A stretch of DNA of 64,000 bases, from contig VXCM01001275.1 in the NCBI GenBank assembly GCA_014773175.1, forward strand, positions 61,535-125,534, read 5' to 3'. The notes under the pieces are model-generated. The model was not told the origin of the DNA. It saw only the letters and a program-made list of their open reading frames with translations, and did not search any database. The DNA comes from Lucifuga dentata. Taxonomy: Eukaryota > Chordata > Actinopteri > Ophidiiformes > Bythitidae. Position 1 is the stretch's first letter. Each line of letters opens with the position of its first letter. The position numbers were made by a program, and so were the translations under genes. Of the stretch, positions 11,953 through 24,800 are shown one piece after another.

Positions 11953-14116
11953 NCCCCCCCCCCCCCCCCCCATTGGTGCTGATCATCAGTAATTTCAACT
12001 GGTGAAAATATGGTTGCTAATGTAGGTTATGTATTTTTCAGAGAAATAGCAAAAGGAACTCCCTCATAAATACAGGGATATACTTTGACAAGCACCTAGT
12101 TAGTCACCTGATTGTAAATACTCACACTGAACACATGCACACCCATACATACACATACACAGTGTAGGCCAGAAAACACACTCTTGCACTCTCTCTCAGC
12201 CCTGACCATTCCTGCAGCTGTGTTTGATAAAATACTTGGCGGGACCCTGTGACTGACCTTTCTATCTGTACTTAACACACCGACTGTAATGACCAATCTA
12301 CCACATGTAACCAGGCAGCACCACCTCTTGATGAGATCTCATGTCTTGCCATTGGGTTTCTCTCAAGCTTAGGTGTGTATGTGTGTGTATTTCTGATTTT
12401 TTTTTTTTTTTTTTTTNTTTTTTTTTTTTTTTTTTTTCTCTCAGTAAGGTGCCTGGGGATTGAAGCCCTTTGAGGTTTCCCTAACTGTCTGCAGAGGTCT
12501 GAACGGATTCATCTCTTGTTTTTATATTTGCACAGATGTAAGCATCAAGTCACTGGAGTGACATCCGTGACATGGGAGCGTTGGTTATGCATCTCCAAAT
12601 GAATTCATGTGCGTGATTTTGTTCTTTCCACTCTGTCTCTGATGTTTTAAAAACAGTTTGATTGGCCCCAGCCAAATGAATTCAGGTCCCAATACGTACC
12701 TTTCTAAAACTGAACGTGTGCGCCGTGTTAATACTGCTGCCAAATCCTCCCGTACCATTTTCTCACACACGGACAAGTTCTTCTCCCCTTCTCGACATCT
12801 CCCCTCTCTATATTTAACAACATCGCAGTTGTTCCATCTTGGTAAAGAAGGAAAGGATTAGAAGAAGATTTGACATGGTAAATCCAGAAGAGAAACATGG
12901 AGAATTAGACAAAAGCACAGAGACAGATAATTTTATTCCCTAAAAAAACTCTAATAGGTTTAAGCAGTATATGCATATACATTGACTGATGTGGGCAATG
13001 TTGAGTTCAGCTAGATGCCATTGCTTTCAAGCCGGAGGCATTAATCTTCCTTAACACTGAAATATTACTTCCATATTAAAAACATGAGCACATTTGAAAA
13101 AAACACCCTGTGGGAATTTGTTATATTCATAACTTCTTTTATTATAAATTCTTGAACTTTTTTTCATATAAAAATTCCAAGAACATCAACGACAACCCCC
13201 CCCCCCCCCNAAAAAAAAAAGTGAATTACAGTCATGTGGCAAATGCAGTCATCAAAGTTTCCACCACTGACAATTGCGTGATGGAGTGTGGGCGAATTAT
13301 CAGGTTGTGATATGCTGTCTGCAGTGTGGGACGTAGTGTTATGACACCAAGGCTTTAAGGGGACACAAAATGTGAGTGACAAAATCTGCTCTTGACCTGA
13401 TGATGAATATGAATGCGGTGTCTCATAAATGGAGGGTTGTTTTTTGTTCCCCAGGACACTTCAGCAGGGATTACAACTTGAGCCTGACACACTTGTATTT
13501 GCGAGTGTGTAAGCGCGTATGCTTTCGCACGCTTTGTAACCCTTTATTTGTCTTTAAAAAAAAAAAAAAAAAAAAAAAATCCCATAAAAACTCAGGAAAA
13601 TATTAATTTTGTGTTGTTTTTCTCTTTGGAGTTTTTTTTTGACATCACCCTAGTGACATCACCATAATGCTGAGAGATGATAATGCAATCAAGCCACTCG
13701 TAGCGAAAACATCAAAACCTCCAATTCTTAGTATTTCTTTGATTGCAGACTCACATTAGAATAGAAGGAATGGCTGAGAAAAGTAAAATCAGCTTTGTAC
13801 TATACTGTTTGCACCATGACTCTAATTATGAGCAACAACCACAACAACTAATTATCTCAGTTTAAAATTTCACATTTCTGAGTGCAAGTGTTCAACATAA
13901 ACATTATCAGTGTATCAAACATCACAAGTATATCAACATGAACACTAAAGCCCCATCTGTGGCATCTTCAGCTTGTATGTATCAGTGTATAGTTAGTGTT
14001 AAACATGTAGACTTATGCTATACATGAAGCTTGAGCCCTGTATTATTCCTGTTCTGGCTTACCTCCATCTTAAATGGCACAGGGGGCCTCAGTCATTAAT
14101 TTTTGAGGCTCCTACT
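11953..14116. other. Non-coding stretch with four homopolymer tracts
   Basis: It contains poly-C with an N at its edge (11953-11971), poly-T with an internal N (12397-12437), a C-run/N/A-run junction (13196-13220, N at 13210) and a 24-bp poly-A (13556-13579). The three N positions mark contig joins at homopolymers where assembly fails. No gene is supported. Confidence 0.6.
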
Positions 14117-14625
14117 TTAAAGGACCATCCCATCCGTTTTGCATGTTTGAGCCTAATATGTTCAATTTTCATACACTAAGGTTACTGACAATCATTTCCC
14201 AAAGCATACTACTGGAACGGTGCGTTAAAAATTTTTTCCAGACCACCATTTATTTCAGTTCATTCTGGTACTCTATTAAAATCAACTTGTTGATACTTGA
14301 AACATTCTTGAGATAGGCAATCCATCATCACAAACAAGACATACATTCAGGTTTTTTTTTCAAAGTTTTGTAATTTTAGTGTTTAAGTGCAATAAAAAGC
14401 ACTGAATGAATGCATAATGCAGTATAACTGTTAGCAGGCGAAACACTGATTTTTAAGGGTGTATTCCTTCAATATTTGATTTTGAAAGATTAAGAGATTT
14501 TGCAAAATATCAGGAAAGCTGAAATACGGTTTTATCCATTAGGAAATGATTATCAGTAACCTTACGTGTATGAAAATTGAATATATTAGGCTCAAACATG
14601 CAAAATGGATGGTATGGTCCTTTAA
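14117..14625 (+). mobile_element. TTAA-type MITE, copy B
   Basis: TTAA at 14117-14120 is followed by AGGACCATCC, and TTAA at 14622-14625 is preceded by GGTATGGTCCT. The ends are inverted repeats over about 80 bp: left TTTTGCATGTTTGAGCCTAA, and on the right the reverse of the same block before GGTATGG. Interior blocks shared with copies D and E include CATACTACTGGAACGGTG and GCAGGCGAAAC. There is no open frame of note, so it depends on a transposase encoded elsewhere. TTAA as the duplicated target points to the piggyBac superfamily; this is inference, because no transposase is present. Confidence 0.78.
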
Positions 14626-15250
14626 TGATGCAACTAACTGTTTATATAAAATTACCAATATTTCTCCATTCTCTGCATCTCTTTGGCAAATAAATGCAAA
14701 AAACTAATACTGATGAAACATGCAAATGCTATTTTGCAAGGTCACAGTGATGAGCAATAAAAGTGTGTGAGCAACAGAAAAACTTACTCACACATAAAGA
14801 TATCTGATCAGAATCTGTTTTGGCATGGCTACTTTTGCTGGAGGAAATGATTTCAAGTTTTCCCCTCAACTTTTTACATTCCAGTTTGAACTGAAGATGC
14901 TAGTAAATGCAGATAACTTGGAGCTACATTTTGGGGCCGTGCAAGTTCAGCAAAAGAAATTTGTAATCATGAATTACAATTTTAAAATGATGAAAACACC
15001 AAGTTTTTTTTCCTTTGGCAAATAATGAACACACTGGTAAACTCTCAAGTAGAGAATAAGACTTGTCGATGTCCATACGTACCATCAGTAGTGGAACGAA
15101 CTTACTGCAGCTAAAATACACAGAACCTGATTTGACTAGAAATGTAACTTGATGCACTTCTCTCCATTTAACCCAAATTATGGCTGTGATCTGCCGCAGC
15201 TCTCAGCCTCATCAACCTGCACTTGTGCTTTTAAAACCATTGTTTTTTTT
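14626..15250. other. Non-coding stretch, nothing recognised
   Basis: AT-rich single-copy-looking DNA. Two overlapping short open frames near 14825-15157 have no recognisable content. Confidence 0.5.
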
Positions 15251-15379
15251 TTTCCGTAGCAGATGTCCTCTGAGTGAATTATAAAACCAAATGTGGGCCA
15301 GAGGAGCACTCATTNTTTCCGTAGCAGATGTCCTCTGAGTGAATTATAAAACCAAATGTGGGCCAGAGGAGCACTCATT
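15251..15379. repeat. Perfect 64-bp direct duplication around a single N
   Basis: 15251-15314 (from TTTCCGTAGCAGATG to GAGCACTCATT) is repeated exactly at 15316-15379 with only an N at 15315 between. As at 9457, this looks like two overlapping contig ends laid end to end, not a biological tandem duplication. Confidence 0.85.
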
Positions 15380-15491
15380 TCAACTCATCTGAATTCTGTC
15401 CTCTTGATTGCAGCAGCCTTATGCACAAGCAGACTGACTCAGAAATGAAAGAGAGGTTGAACAGTGATGAGCCCATGCATTAGGCTACACG

Positions 15492-15541
15492 GTCTTCTTC
15501 TTCTTCTGCTTCTGCTCCTTCTTCTCCTCCTCCTCCTCCTC
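15492..15541 (+). repeat. Compound (CTT)n/(CTC)n microsatellite
   Basis: An interrupted trinucleotide pyrimidine array of CTT, CTG, CTC and CCT triplets covers about 50 bp. In one frame it reads as poly-leucine, which explains the low-complexity open frame here. It is a simple repeat and not a gene. Confidence 0.85.
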
Positions 15542-17012
15542 GTTCAAGGTTTTGCTGACTTGCACTCTGAAAGTCAAATTTTAAATTTGTCAGTGCTATC
15601 AGGGTATTTACCGCTTTTTAAAAAAAGGTTCAGGTTTTGCAAAAAATCTTTCCCCACTTAAGTAGGCACCCAGAATTTGTCCCAGCATCTTTTTTTGAAA
15701 TGGTCCTGTCTCAGGTTTTTGCTCCTGTTTTGGAGAGAGCCTCTGCAGGTCACATGGTTTACCAGAATAAGTGACACAATCAATCTGCAGAGCAACCGAC
15801 ACAATCAGCACCTACATAAATCATATCAGCACAGCCAGGCCCCCGGGTGCCTGCTGAGGTGACAGTTTCATGGCTCGCCTCCAGAATTCTACCTGCCAAT
15901 CAGAGGAGAATGACAGACACCAGAGTGCACTCGGCGCTATCACACTGATAGCTCTGGCTGTGGGGGATTATTTTCAGAATGAAAACTGTAATGATTTACG
16001 GATTACATACTTAAACGTGTAATCACACTATTGGATTACCCTTGTAAAGAATCAGAATTGCAATCAGATTACTTTCAGTTGTGGAGCATTTAACCCACAA
16101 AACTCACTTGTGCTTTAACACCTTCACAATCATGTGAAATGTAGGTAATTGGATGAGAGCTTGCTGTGTAATCATCTACAGCAAATATCAGACATCATCA
16201 GCAGGCTAAGTATAGCAAGATTCCTGTCTGACTTCCCAGTACAAGAAATCGATTTTTTTAACTAAACAAAATCATCTCTAATTTTTAGGTTATCTGACTT
16301 AAAGACAATGTAATTTTTTTTACTTTGATACACAAGATGCTATATGAATCTCTTTCATTGCTTCATAAAAACAAAATAGTTTTGTACCCATTCTAAACAG
16401 TAAACTTAAATAATGAGTGAAATATTTAAGACAAAATGGTTTAAGTATTAATTCCTGTCAGTTGACCCACAATAATGTACGTGTAGAGTGATAATGTACA
16501 GTAAGCATTCTCTTCCTTATTCAGGTTGGGATGGCAGACATACTGTGCTTAAAACCACATTGTCTTGAGTATTTAATGATTTTGAGAAGCATTGAGACAT
16601 TTCAGTGTGCTGAGATAAGTGGAGATGGTCTTTCAAACATTTGGCCTTTCCATTTCTATCACCATGTAGGATCTGCCTGCTGTTATGGTGACTAACACAC
16701 GCAAGCCTCAGCACCCACTAACATGACAGTTTCAAGGCTCATTTCCAGGTTACGAGTCTGCTGTCTGCCTTCAGTTCTGACAATATATGCCACTATGTAG
16801 TATTTTTTTGACATTAAATAACTCAAAATTACTGTACTTTCATTTATACTTTCATAAAATTCATAAAATGTGATGTGTTACTACTGCTGATTTTATCTTT
16901 TCTCTTATCCGCTATGAATAAATGGGCTGAAACAGACAAGAAAGACCTGAACATTTTTGAATGTGTCCCTCTTTCTTATGTAGGACTAACTTGAAAAGAT
17001 CTGTTGCTGTTT
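15542..17012. other. Non-coding stretch; possible old repeat near 15985-16085
   Basis: No gene is supported. Between 15985 and 16085 the pattern of GTAATGATTTACGGATTAC, GGATTACCC and CAGATTAC resembles the 'GTAATCNGATTAC' repeats common in fish, but it is too diverged to classify. Confidence 0.4.
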
Positions 17013-17640
17013 ATATACACCGATCAGCCACAATTAAACCACCTGCCTAATATTGTGTAGTCCCGCTTGTGTTGCCAAAAACAGCTCTGACCCGTCGAGA
17101 CATGGACTCCACAAGACCTCTGAAGGTGTCCTGTGGTATCTGGCACCAAAATGTTAGTGGCAGATCCTGTAAGTCCTCTAAGTTGTGAGGTGGGGCCTCT
17201 ATGGATTGGACTTGTTTTTCCAGATGCTCGATTGGATTGAGCTCTGGGGAACTTGGAAGCATAGTCAACACCTTGAACTCTTTGTCATGTTCCTCAAACT
17301 ATTCCTGAACAATTTTTGCAGCGTGGCAGGGGTGCATTATCTTGCTGAAAGAGGCCACTGCTATGCCAAAGTAACATCCACATGAATTCCAGGACCCAAG
17401 GTTTCCCAGCAGAAGATTGCCCAGATCATCACACTGCCTCCGCCGACTTACCTTCTTCCCATAGTGCAGCCTGGTGCCATCTCTTTCCCAGGTAAACGAC
17501 ACACACCCGGCTGTCCACGTGATGTCAAAGAAAACGTGATTCATCAGACCAGGCTGCCTTCTTCCATTGCTTCACGGTCCAGTTCTGACGCTCATGCGCC
17601 CATTGTAGGTGCTTTGGGCGGTGGACGGGTCAGCATGGGT
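17013..17640 (-). pseudogene. Tc1-like transposase relic, 3' part with one TIR
   Basis: The end at 17013 reads ATACACCGATCAGCCACAA, the terminal inverted repeat of a well-known fish Tc1-like family, followed by the coding region on the minus strand. Recognisable transposase segments in order are CVSFTWERDGTRLHYGKK, then LFQQDNAP (second catalytic Asp), then CHAAKIVQE, then SPELNPIEHLE (third catalytic residue Glu in NPIEH), then SWCQIPQ-like and SRRVRAVF near the C terminus. Damage visible: a 1-bp insertion just after QQDNAP, an amber stop where Trp follows IVQE, a short deletion after PIEHL, a deletion of several dozen bases upstream of QQDNAP, and loss of the whole N-terminal DNA-binding half. 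Similarity stops at about 17640 (GGTCAGCATGGG). The element cannot make a functional transposase. Confidence 0.85.
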
Positions 17641-18065
17641 TAACTGAAAGTTCCAAGTTGGTTCTCCCAAGTTTTGATCTAAACTAGTGCAGTGCCTGTT
17701 GAAAACATGTCCGTTTGGACCGGACCAGACTTTATGGTATGCGCTGCAGCTTGGCATTAGTGCCCGTGAAGCAGAGCATATGCTGCCACGCCTGGAGCGT
17801 ATCCTGCCACGTGGACTACTTTTTACTGGCACAGCTCAATTCGAGAACTGCTCATCCAAACAACTTTGCACATGACACTACACGTCCTTGGGTCCTGAGC
17901 ATTGTAGGACCCAAAGCCGTATTTCAACTTCATACAGTGCCGGGTTATCGAGAACATGGTGCCACGGACGGATGGATGGACAGATTTCTAGCTTTATAGT
18001 TGATGCATTCCCATGCTTCTGCTCGGCAAAACATGGATGCCCACAGCAAGTTCATCTTTGCATGA
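17641..18065. other. Unidentified segment abutting the Tc1 relic
   Basis: Immediately beyond the break in the Tc1 relic lies a segment with more G+C and more CpG than its surroundings, with several overlapping short open frames (for example plus 17687-17875 and 17715-17999, minus 17572-17832). None shows a domain I recognise. It may be an older repeat into which the Tc1 element inserted, or part of a composite element; neither is demonstrated. Confidence 0.35.
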
Positions 18066-18129
18066 CAAGTCATCTGTAGAGTATCTACCCGAATTATTTC
18101 AGTGTGATTAGCTATGAGAAACAACATAC

Positions 18130-18300
18130 AAGGTAAAATCAAAGTTTATTTATTTTATTTAAACAGGGCCCATGCACAAAAAAACATTCATCTCAAATTA
18201 ATATGAGATGCTTTGTGCCAGATTTAGCTAACAGCTAATTTCCATATGCAGTTCCTGGGCAGGTAAACATGATCAACTCTAAAATAATGCAAAGGGAAAT
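18130..18300 (-). repeat. Dispersed teleost repeat, probable retroelement 3' end
   Basis: A T-rich start (TTTATTTATTTTATTTAAAC) is followed by AGGGCCCATGCAC, GTGCCAGATTTAGCTAACAG and CAGTTCCTGGGCAGG. This block order recurs in many fish sequences. Read on the minus strand it would end in an A-rich tail, as a LINE or SINE 3' end does. The family name is not certain and the boundaries are approximate. Confidence 0.45.
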
Positions 18301-21240
18301 CTCTTACTGTTCAGTGTGTGCGCTGCCATATGTTGTAACACCAGGTGGGTTTTATGTCAGATGCTGTAAGGTGGATCTTACCCAAGTTTCTTACTGAGAA
18401 ATCAGAGTTGAAGGACTGATCCATTCACTTTTCTGTCAGAGGTCAGGTTTATCTGAGTGCATTGGATTGCAGCATGATTCAGCAGCTATGGTGGAGTATT
18501 TTGTTCCTGATTGCAGCAACACATTTGCTGAAGAACTTTGCACTATGGTACTTAGAAAAATACATGAAAAACATGATTTCTTAGAATTAAAACTATAGTA
18601 TTACTAACCAAGGGCAATTTAACAATACCCTGTGGTACTGTTAAAATATCCAGGAGACTCTTGTGTTTCTACATAAGATAGATTGAAGCAAGCTGAACAT
18701 AATTGCTATTGTCGTTTCAAGAAAACTTCCAGATGTGATGTTATGATGAAGGAAAAATAGCTAAAAAATGACCAGCTTCACACACTGAGTGTTGTTGCAC
18801 TCAATCACACTGTCTTTACAGATGTAATGAGTGCTAGGTGGTATCAACTCAAAATCAGCTAGACCAACAACAACCCAGCAACCAACACACGCATTAGTGA
18901 CAGTTTTGTGGCACTCCTTCGAGACAGGATCTTGCAATCAGACTGCTCAAAAAAAGCTTTATATCTGTACTGGTTTGCCTTTATGCACGTGTCCACACAC
19001 ACACACATGCACACGCAGTGTGCCTGTCAATCCATGATGACAGGCAGATTTGAAGCACACTCCCTGCCACAGCAGAGGCAGCGCCATGTTTAGACTGCTG
19101 GAGTGAGAATATGCAAAGACTACTGGGAAGATTTTTTTTTTTTTTTTTTNTTTTTTTTTTTTTTTTTGTTATCAGTAACACCCCGTGATGATTACAGTGT
19201 TTTACAAAATGGCTGAGGACCAAAGAGAATCAGCACGGTCCGCCACGTCTGTTTCATGCTGCCAAGTGCTGTCACAGTAGGACCTCGCTTCCAGATACCC
19301 TATGGAGAACACTGACAGCATAAACACAATGCATTATTTATGTTGAACTACCTTGGAGACATATTCCCATTGCTAGACAATAGCTGGCTTTCTGTCCAAG
19401 CATTTCATGCTAATTATGATGTAACATTAGAAAGGCTGAACAGAGTTTTAGTCATATCATTCAAACTAAAAATATTTTAATGCTGTTAACATTTTAACTT
19501 TTTAGGCTTCAGTTCTACAAACAGCAGTTTGATTCATTAGTCTTTTGCCCCTACAAGTCATTAGCCTCAATGCTGCCTAGCTACAGCTAACATACTGAAC
19601 AAATCCCAGTTTCTCAGCGGACATATGACTCAAAGACACTGTCTGTCAGTAGGGTGCAGTGAAGTGATATAAATCGGGCTTACAGGACTTCCTGTAATGA
19701 ATGGAACCTGCTGGGCTGTTTGCACTCACGTTGGGAATAAGGGATTCGCTATGTAACGACACACTAACATCCCACCTAATTTGTGACTTAGATATTTGTA
19801 AATAAATTAAATGATGTTTTAAAAGTGAACGAGAGGTGAAATTTCTGTGAGAAATGACTTGGATAACGATTTTATAATTTTATGTCGACTTTCAGAAAAA
19901 TGTTAATACCATGACTAGCAGTGAGTGTGGAAGGAAGTATCTGTTGTATTATGAATGGTATATTTAATTCCAGCACCAGACGGATCCCTAAGGGTGTTTT
20001 AGCTCCAGGCCTGTGAATGAGAATTTTGATATGCAGTGCACATTTTTTTCTTAACAATGTGACATAATTTCATATACACACATACATAAGTTGATTGTAA
20101 CGTGTACATGATATATTGTATGTGACAGGTGGGTTGAATATTTTAAAGATTATGTTGAGTCAACAAAATCATTAACGATACATGTAATAACATTATAATA
20201 GCAAACATATGCTTGGAATACGCTTATAATGTGATTATTATGCTGCACATCTCAAGTAAAGTGTTACAGAAAAGTCAAACGAGACATTAATTTTGATCTC
20301 AGCCTATTTAAAAAAAAATCCCCAGAGGCCAAACACGATTAGCATAGCAGCTACGGTGATGACAAAGCCTGCATGGTTATTTTGGACAGATATCAGCCTC
20401 TGACCTTGAAGCCTCTGAGTTGACTGGACAACAGACTCGTGTGTGTGGATCATTGTATTTCCTGTCCTCTCACTCCTCATCACTCTGTCTGCTCTGTGAA
20501 TGTGGCCTGAGAGGCAACATGGCTAAGGTTAATGCCTATTCATTATTTTGCAGGTACAGTCTTGGGCCGCCATGCCTCCGTAATTAAAGTTTTTCCTGCA
20601 TCAGATGATAGAAAAATATCATTATGACTTCTCTGATGAAGAGATAAATTATTTTGCTTAACCTCGAGTTCCTGCTCATTGGTAGGTGAGGGGGAATCAA
20701 ACTGAACTTGTCTTCATTTAAATTTAATTTTAGATATGTATGTGATTTGTGGTGTGCTTTGTTTATCTTGTTGGGTGGGGAAACTTTGGGAAAAGTGGTA
20801 CATCAACAGAACCATTTTAGCTTATCACTTGCTTTGTGTCTATCCTCTTGATGAATATAAATCCAATATTTCCTTTTCTTTTAGCTCTGTTTTGGTTTCC
20901 AGTGGAGACCACAAAACCTCTGAGACAAATATCTGTGTCTTTAGCTCGTTAGATGCTTTCTTCACCACCAGTAGTTTTTTCCTGCACAGATGGAGCAAAA
21001 TTAGTTTTTTTGCTGAAATGGCTGCCTACAGTTTCATGTAGTGTTGGTGGTAGAGAGAATATTAATGGACAACCATGTAGCGTATATGCAACTGTAAAAA
21101 CCAAACATTTAGCTAAAGGGGACTAAAGTCTCCATAAAGCTGCAGAGTAGGTTAATATATATTAAATATATTAACTTTATAGAAATGAGGCTTGATGTGT
21201 GAGGCACAGAAACGTGAGGCTTGATTTTTTTTCTCTCAAC
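18301..21240. other. Non-coding stretch with poly-T/N junction
   Basis: Poly-T at 19132-19167 carries an N at 19150. A short interrupted (CA)n lies near 18995-19018. No gene is supported; the plus-strand frame at 20736-21041 is AT-rich without a domain. Confidence 0.5.
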
Positions 21241-21888
21241 TTAAAGGACCTTAATGGCAATTTTGCATGTTTAAGCCTAATAAATACTACCCACACATTA
21301 CATTACTGACAACCAATTTCTGAAACATAAAACTGTACTTAGTTTTGTTATTATTTTGCCAGATCCCCTAATCTTTCAAAATCAAATGTTCAGCTGATAC
21401 ACCCACCCAAAGAATTGGATGTTTCACCGACTAACATATGTCCGAATGTAGAAGGGACGGTTATTTTTAATTTCTCTGTAAAAGTCGTCTTCTCCTGGGA
21501 TTATATTCCCTGGCAGAGACATACACCATGCAGCTCTGTGTTGGATCGGTTAAATGAAGTCACTTTGATTAAAAAAAAAAAATGTAATAGACATAGTGTT
21601 TGNTGTTGGATCGGTTAAATGAAGTCACTTTGATTAAAAAAAAAAAATGTAATAGACATAGTGTTTGCTGTAATAGATTACCCATGTCAAGCATGTTTCA
21701 AGTCTCTACAAGTTGATTGTTATAATGCACTAGAATGAACTGAAACAGTGGCAGTCTGGAAGGTAGGAAAAGCAATTCTAACATTTACCCCACAAGTATA
21801 TTTTGGGAAATGGTTATCAGTAACTTAACGTGTATGCGGGTTGTATATATTGGCTCAAACATGCAAAAATACCAGTATTGTCCTTTAA
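21241..21888 (-). mobile_element. TTAA-type MITE, copy C (inverted), with assembly duplication
   Basis: TTAA at 21241-21244 is followed by AGGACCTTAATGG; TTAA at 21885-21888 is preceded by GTATTGTCCT. The interior runs in the opposite direction to copies A, B, D and E: the CCTAATCTTTCAAAATCAAA and GTTTCACCGACTAACAT blocks come first, and the TCTGGAAGGTAGGAAAA block near the right end. It contains the 64-bp duplication around the N at 21603, so its true length is probably about 65 bp shorter than shown. Non-coding. Confidence 0.78.
21539..21667. repeat. Perfect 64-bp direct duplication around a single N
   Basis: 21539-21602 (TGTTGGATCGGTTAAATG through CATAGTGTTTG) recurs exactly at 21604-21667, separated by the N at 21603. 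It lies inside TTAA copy C. The other copies, for example F near 43072-43135, contain this block once, which supports the artefact reading. Confidence 0.9.
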
Positions 21889-24800
21889 CTATCTCAATTG
21901 ATACTGTTTTTTTCTCCCACTTTACAACAGCTGAGAAAAGACAAATAGCAGTTTGATACCGGGCTGCCCATCAGATAATAATAAACAACCGTTAACAGCA
22001 CTTTAACAACTTTTAAATGTGAATATCTTTGATTTTTGCTTCTGTAGGCCATAGATTAATATAATTACAGTTATTAAACTTGTGGGATAATGAGCTGTGG
22101 AAATTCCTCCTCATGAAGGCTTTAGCAGACTGCCTGTTATACATCATTCACAGTCAGCTGCTTAGTATACAATTAGGATTGATTTGTACCCCCACCACAG
22201 CACAGCAGATGGCAAATATTTGGCACGGGGAAATAGAGTGACAGGAGGTAAATTAGAGCACTGACTTACTGGCATTAATATTGGCATGAATAATTGCAAG
22301 AAAACCTCTGGCTTAAATGGATAAACAGGACATTTATATCTTACGTGACAGATGTTATGTTTCTCTGATCCTTATGAGCCACACATGACTACATTATGGG
22401 TGGAATTCATTAAAAAAAAAAAAAAATCATGCAAACTCCACGGAGTCAAACTGAGTAAGCACGGTAATAATTTAAGGTAATTCATAAAGCTTTCTATACA
22501 TTAATCAGTGCAACAGTGTCTCATTAATGGAGTATTGTTGAAAGCGATGTCTCAGGTAAAAGACAATGAAGACTGACATATTGAAGAACTGCTTCAAATA
22601 CAAGAGCCACGCTTCATCCTGCTTCCTCTGGTGTCAAAGTGAAATTGACATGTTGAATTGGCAAATGAAAATTAAACTAAAACAAAATTCTCTCCTTGCA
22701 TTCCAGGAGAGCTTTTCTTATCCAAACAGTACTGAGCCTGAAATGCATTCCACACACAGCCTGAATAGTGTGTGAACTTCGTGACATTCATAACGGATAG
22801 CGTTAGCATTTCAGCTGAAAATCACAATTTTCACATAAAAAACAGTTTCTTGCAAAATCTATGGCTAATTTAACTGTGACGAGACATATCAAATGATGCA
22901 TAGTGAAAGGTAAAGATGCTTCTGACATGCAATGAAACTGTGGATTCTAAACCTACCCTTGACATTAAAATGCTGTAAATTTAATATACATTTTTATATT
23001 TTTAAAATATATTACCCTTTATATTGCCCTTTACTTTTAGTCACACATTCTTATTTTACTCTAGATAACTGAAAAGTGATGTTTCACTGTAAGCTGATGT
23101 ACACCACTCTCTGTCAGCTGATGTAATGTTTTTATATTTCTATGTATATTTAAATGATATTTGAAGTCTGCGGTAATTACATCAGTTCCAGGTTGAACTT
23201 TTTTAAGCTGCACAGTCATTATGAATTTTAGACAGTAACAATGCTCAGACTTTTCACATTTCTCGTCACCTGAAAGCTGAAAGCAGGCAACTTTTTGAAT
23301 TACCTCGCCTCGTCAGCACAGACGAGGAAAGAAGATACATTTTACCATCTGTCATGAACAAAGCTATTTTACTGAAGACAAAATAATAATTCCTGAGCAC
23401 CATCTCTCTGTAAGAACATGGTGTTTATAATATGTGTCTCCATGTGCTGTCAGCCTGTATGCAAATATAACTTCATTAGTTTTGGAGATGAGATTGAGGT
23501 GAGGGTACGTTGTGTTATATTGGAATGGAAGGCAGATGGCAGTCCTATTTCCTTCGAGACTTTCCTGTCCACTATCTTCCATTATATTGAACCAAATCAA
23601 TTATCCCAAAGGCAGCGTGAGAGGAAGCTGGGGGGCATTTTAAACAGAGTAGACTGTCTACTTAAATCCAAACACGCCATATGCGATTACAGTGATGAGG
23701 GCATTGAAATCCTGTAATTGAGACATGCAACGTTATGATTGCAAACTGATTGAATATAATTAGCCATGGCTTTTACTTTGTTTGCTTGCTTCCTTTAATT
23801 AAAAGATTTTTCTTTTCACTTTGTTGGAATAAATTAGCATTATGCAAGGATGTTTGATAAGTGATTAGCCTGGTAAAGCCTTCTAAGATAATTAATCAGC
23901 TGTCTAAACGTTTTCCAAAAGTGTGCTGCGGTCGCCAAGTGGCCTCAGCCTTCCTGCTTCGGTGGCTTCACTATAAGTAACTCAGCAGTATCCACCTTAA
24001 ATCCATCACCGGCAAAGAGCTGTTTCACTAGAAGAATTTAAAATGAAATATTCTCAGTCATCGCCCCTGCAGGCTAATGTGTGTCTCTGATAAGCAGGTA
24101 TGACATGACCTTATCCTGGTTAATGTATCTGATCATGCTTTTCTGACAGCTTCATGATGAGCTCTACTGTTAATAGATGTATGGCTTAAACCGCAACATA
24201 TTTCACATAGTGGCAGCAATCGCAGTTCATTCTTCTTTCTGAGCTCGCTCCCAGAGTTCTGTCTTGACACATCTCTTGCATTTCCACTCCTACACTAGTT
24301 CCTAAATGTGCTTGCTGCAGTGAATATTAAGTCTGTTCTCCTACAGCATCTGAGTGGGTGTGAGGCCTTGTCCTTGCGGTGCAGAGCACACTCCATCCCT
24401 GACAAGGGCTCCGCTTTTATCACCTGATGCCGGGAGAGCCAAATGAGGGTTTGGCCATGTTCAGCCATTTATCATCCACGATCAGTGAGCAGCCACAGGG
24501 GCAGAAAGGACCTTGGCTGGATGTACATGCTCTCCTCCTGCCATTTGTTCTTAAACTCGACCAGGTTTAGTGTCACTGTGGTCTGCTGCATTTTCTGCTG
24601 GGAAAACAAACATCAATATGGCGGCTGTGTTTATACACAGCGGGCTTGTGTCTGGGGTTTTGTGTCTGCACATAGTTGCTTCAAGGTAAAATAAATGATG
24701 ATGACGAATTTGGCAAATAAGTTTAGAAGACCGTTAAATTGGGTGCTTATTTATTCTTTGTCCCTTCATTCACTTTGTGATACAAGGTATTCAGCTGAGA

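Noticed and set aside
15464..15661. Poly-leucine 'signal peptide' frame
   Set aside because: The leucine run is the (CTT)/(CTC) microsatellite and the rest is ordinary non-coding sequence.
24060..24098. Short AG...GTATGA bracketed segment
   Set aside because: Weak acceptor, only 39 bp, no coding bias. It looks like a random splice-like pair.
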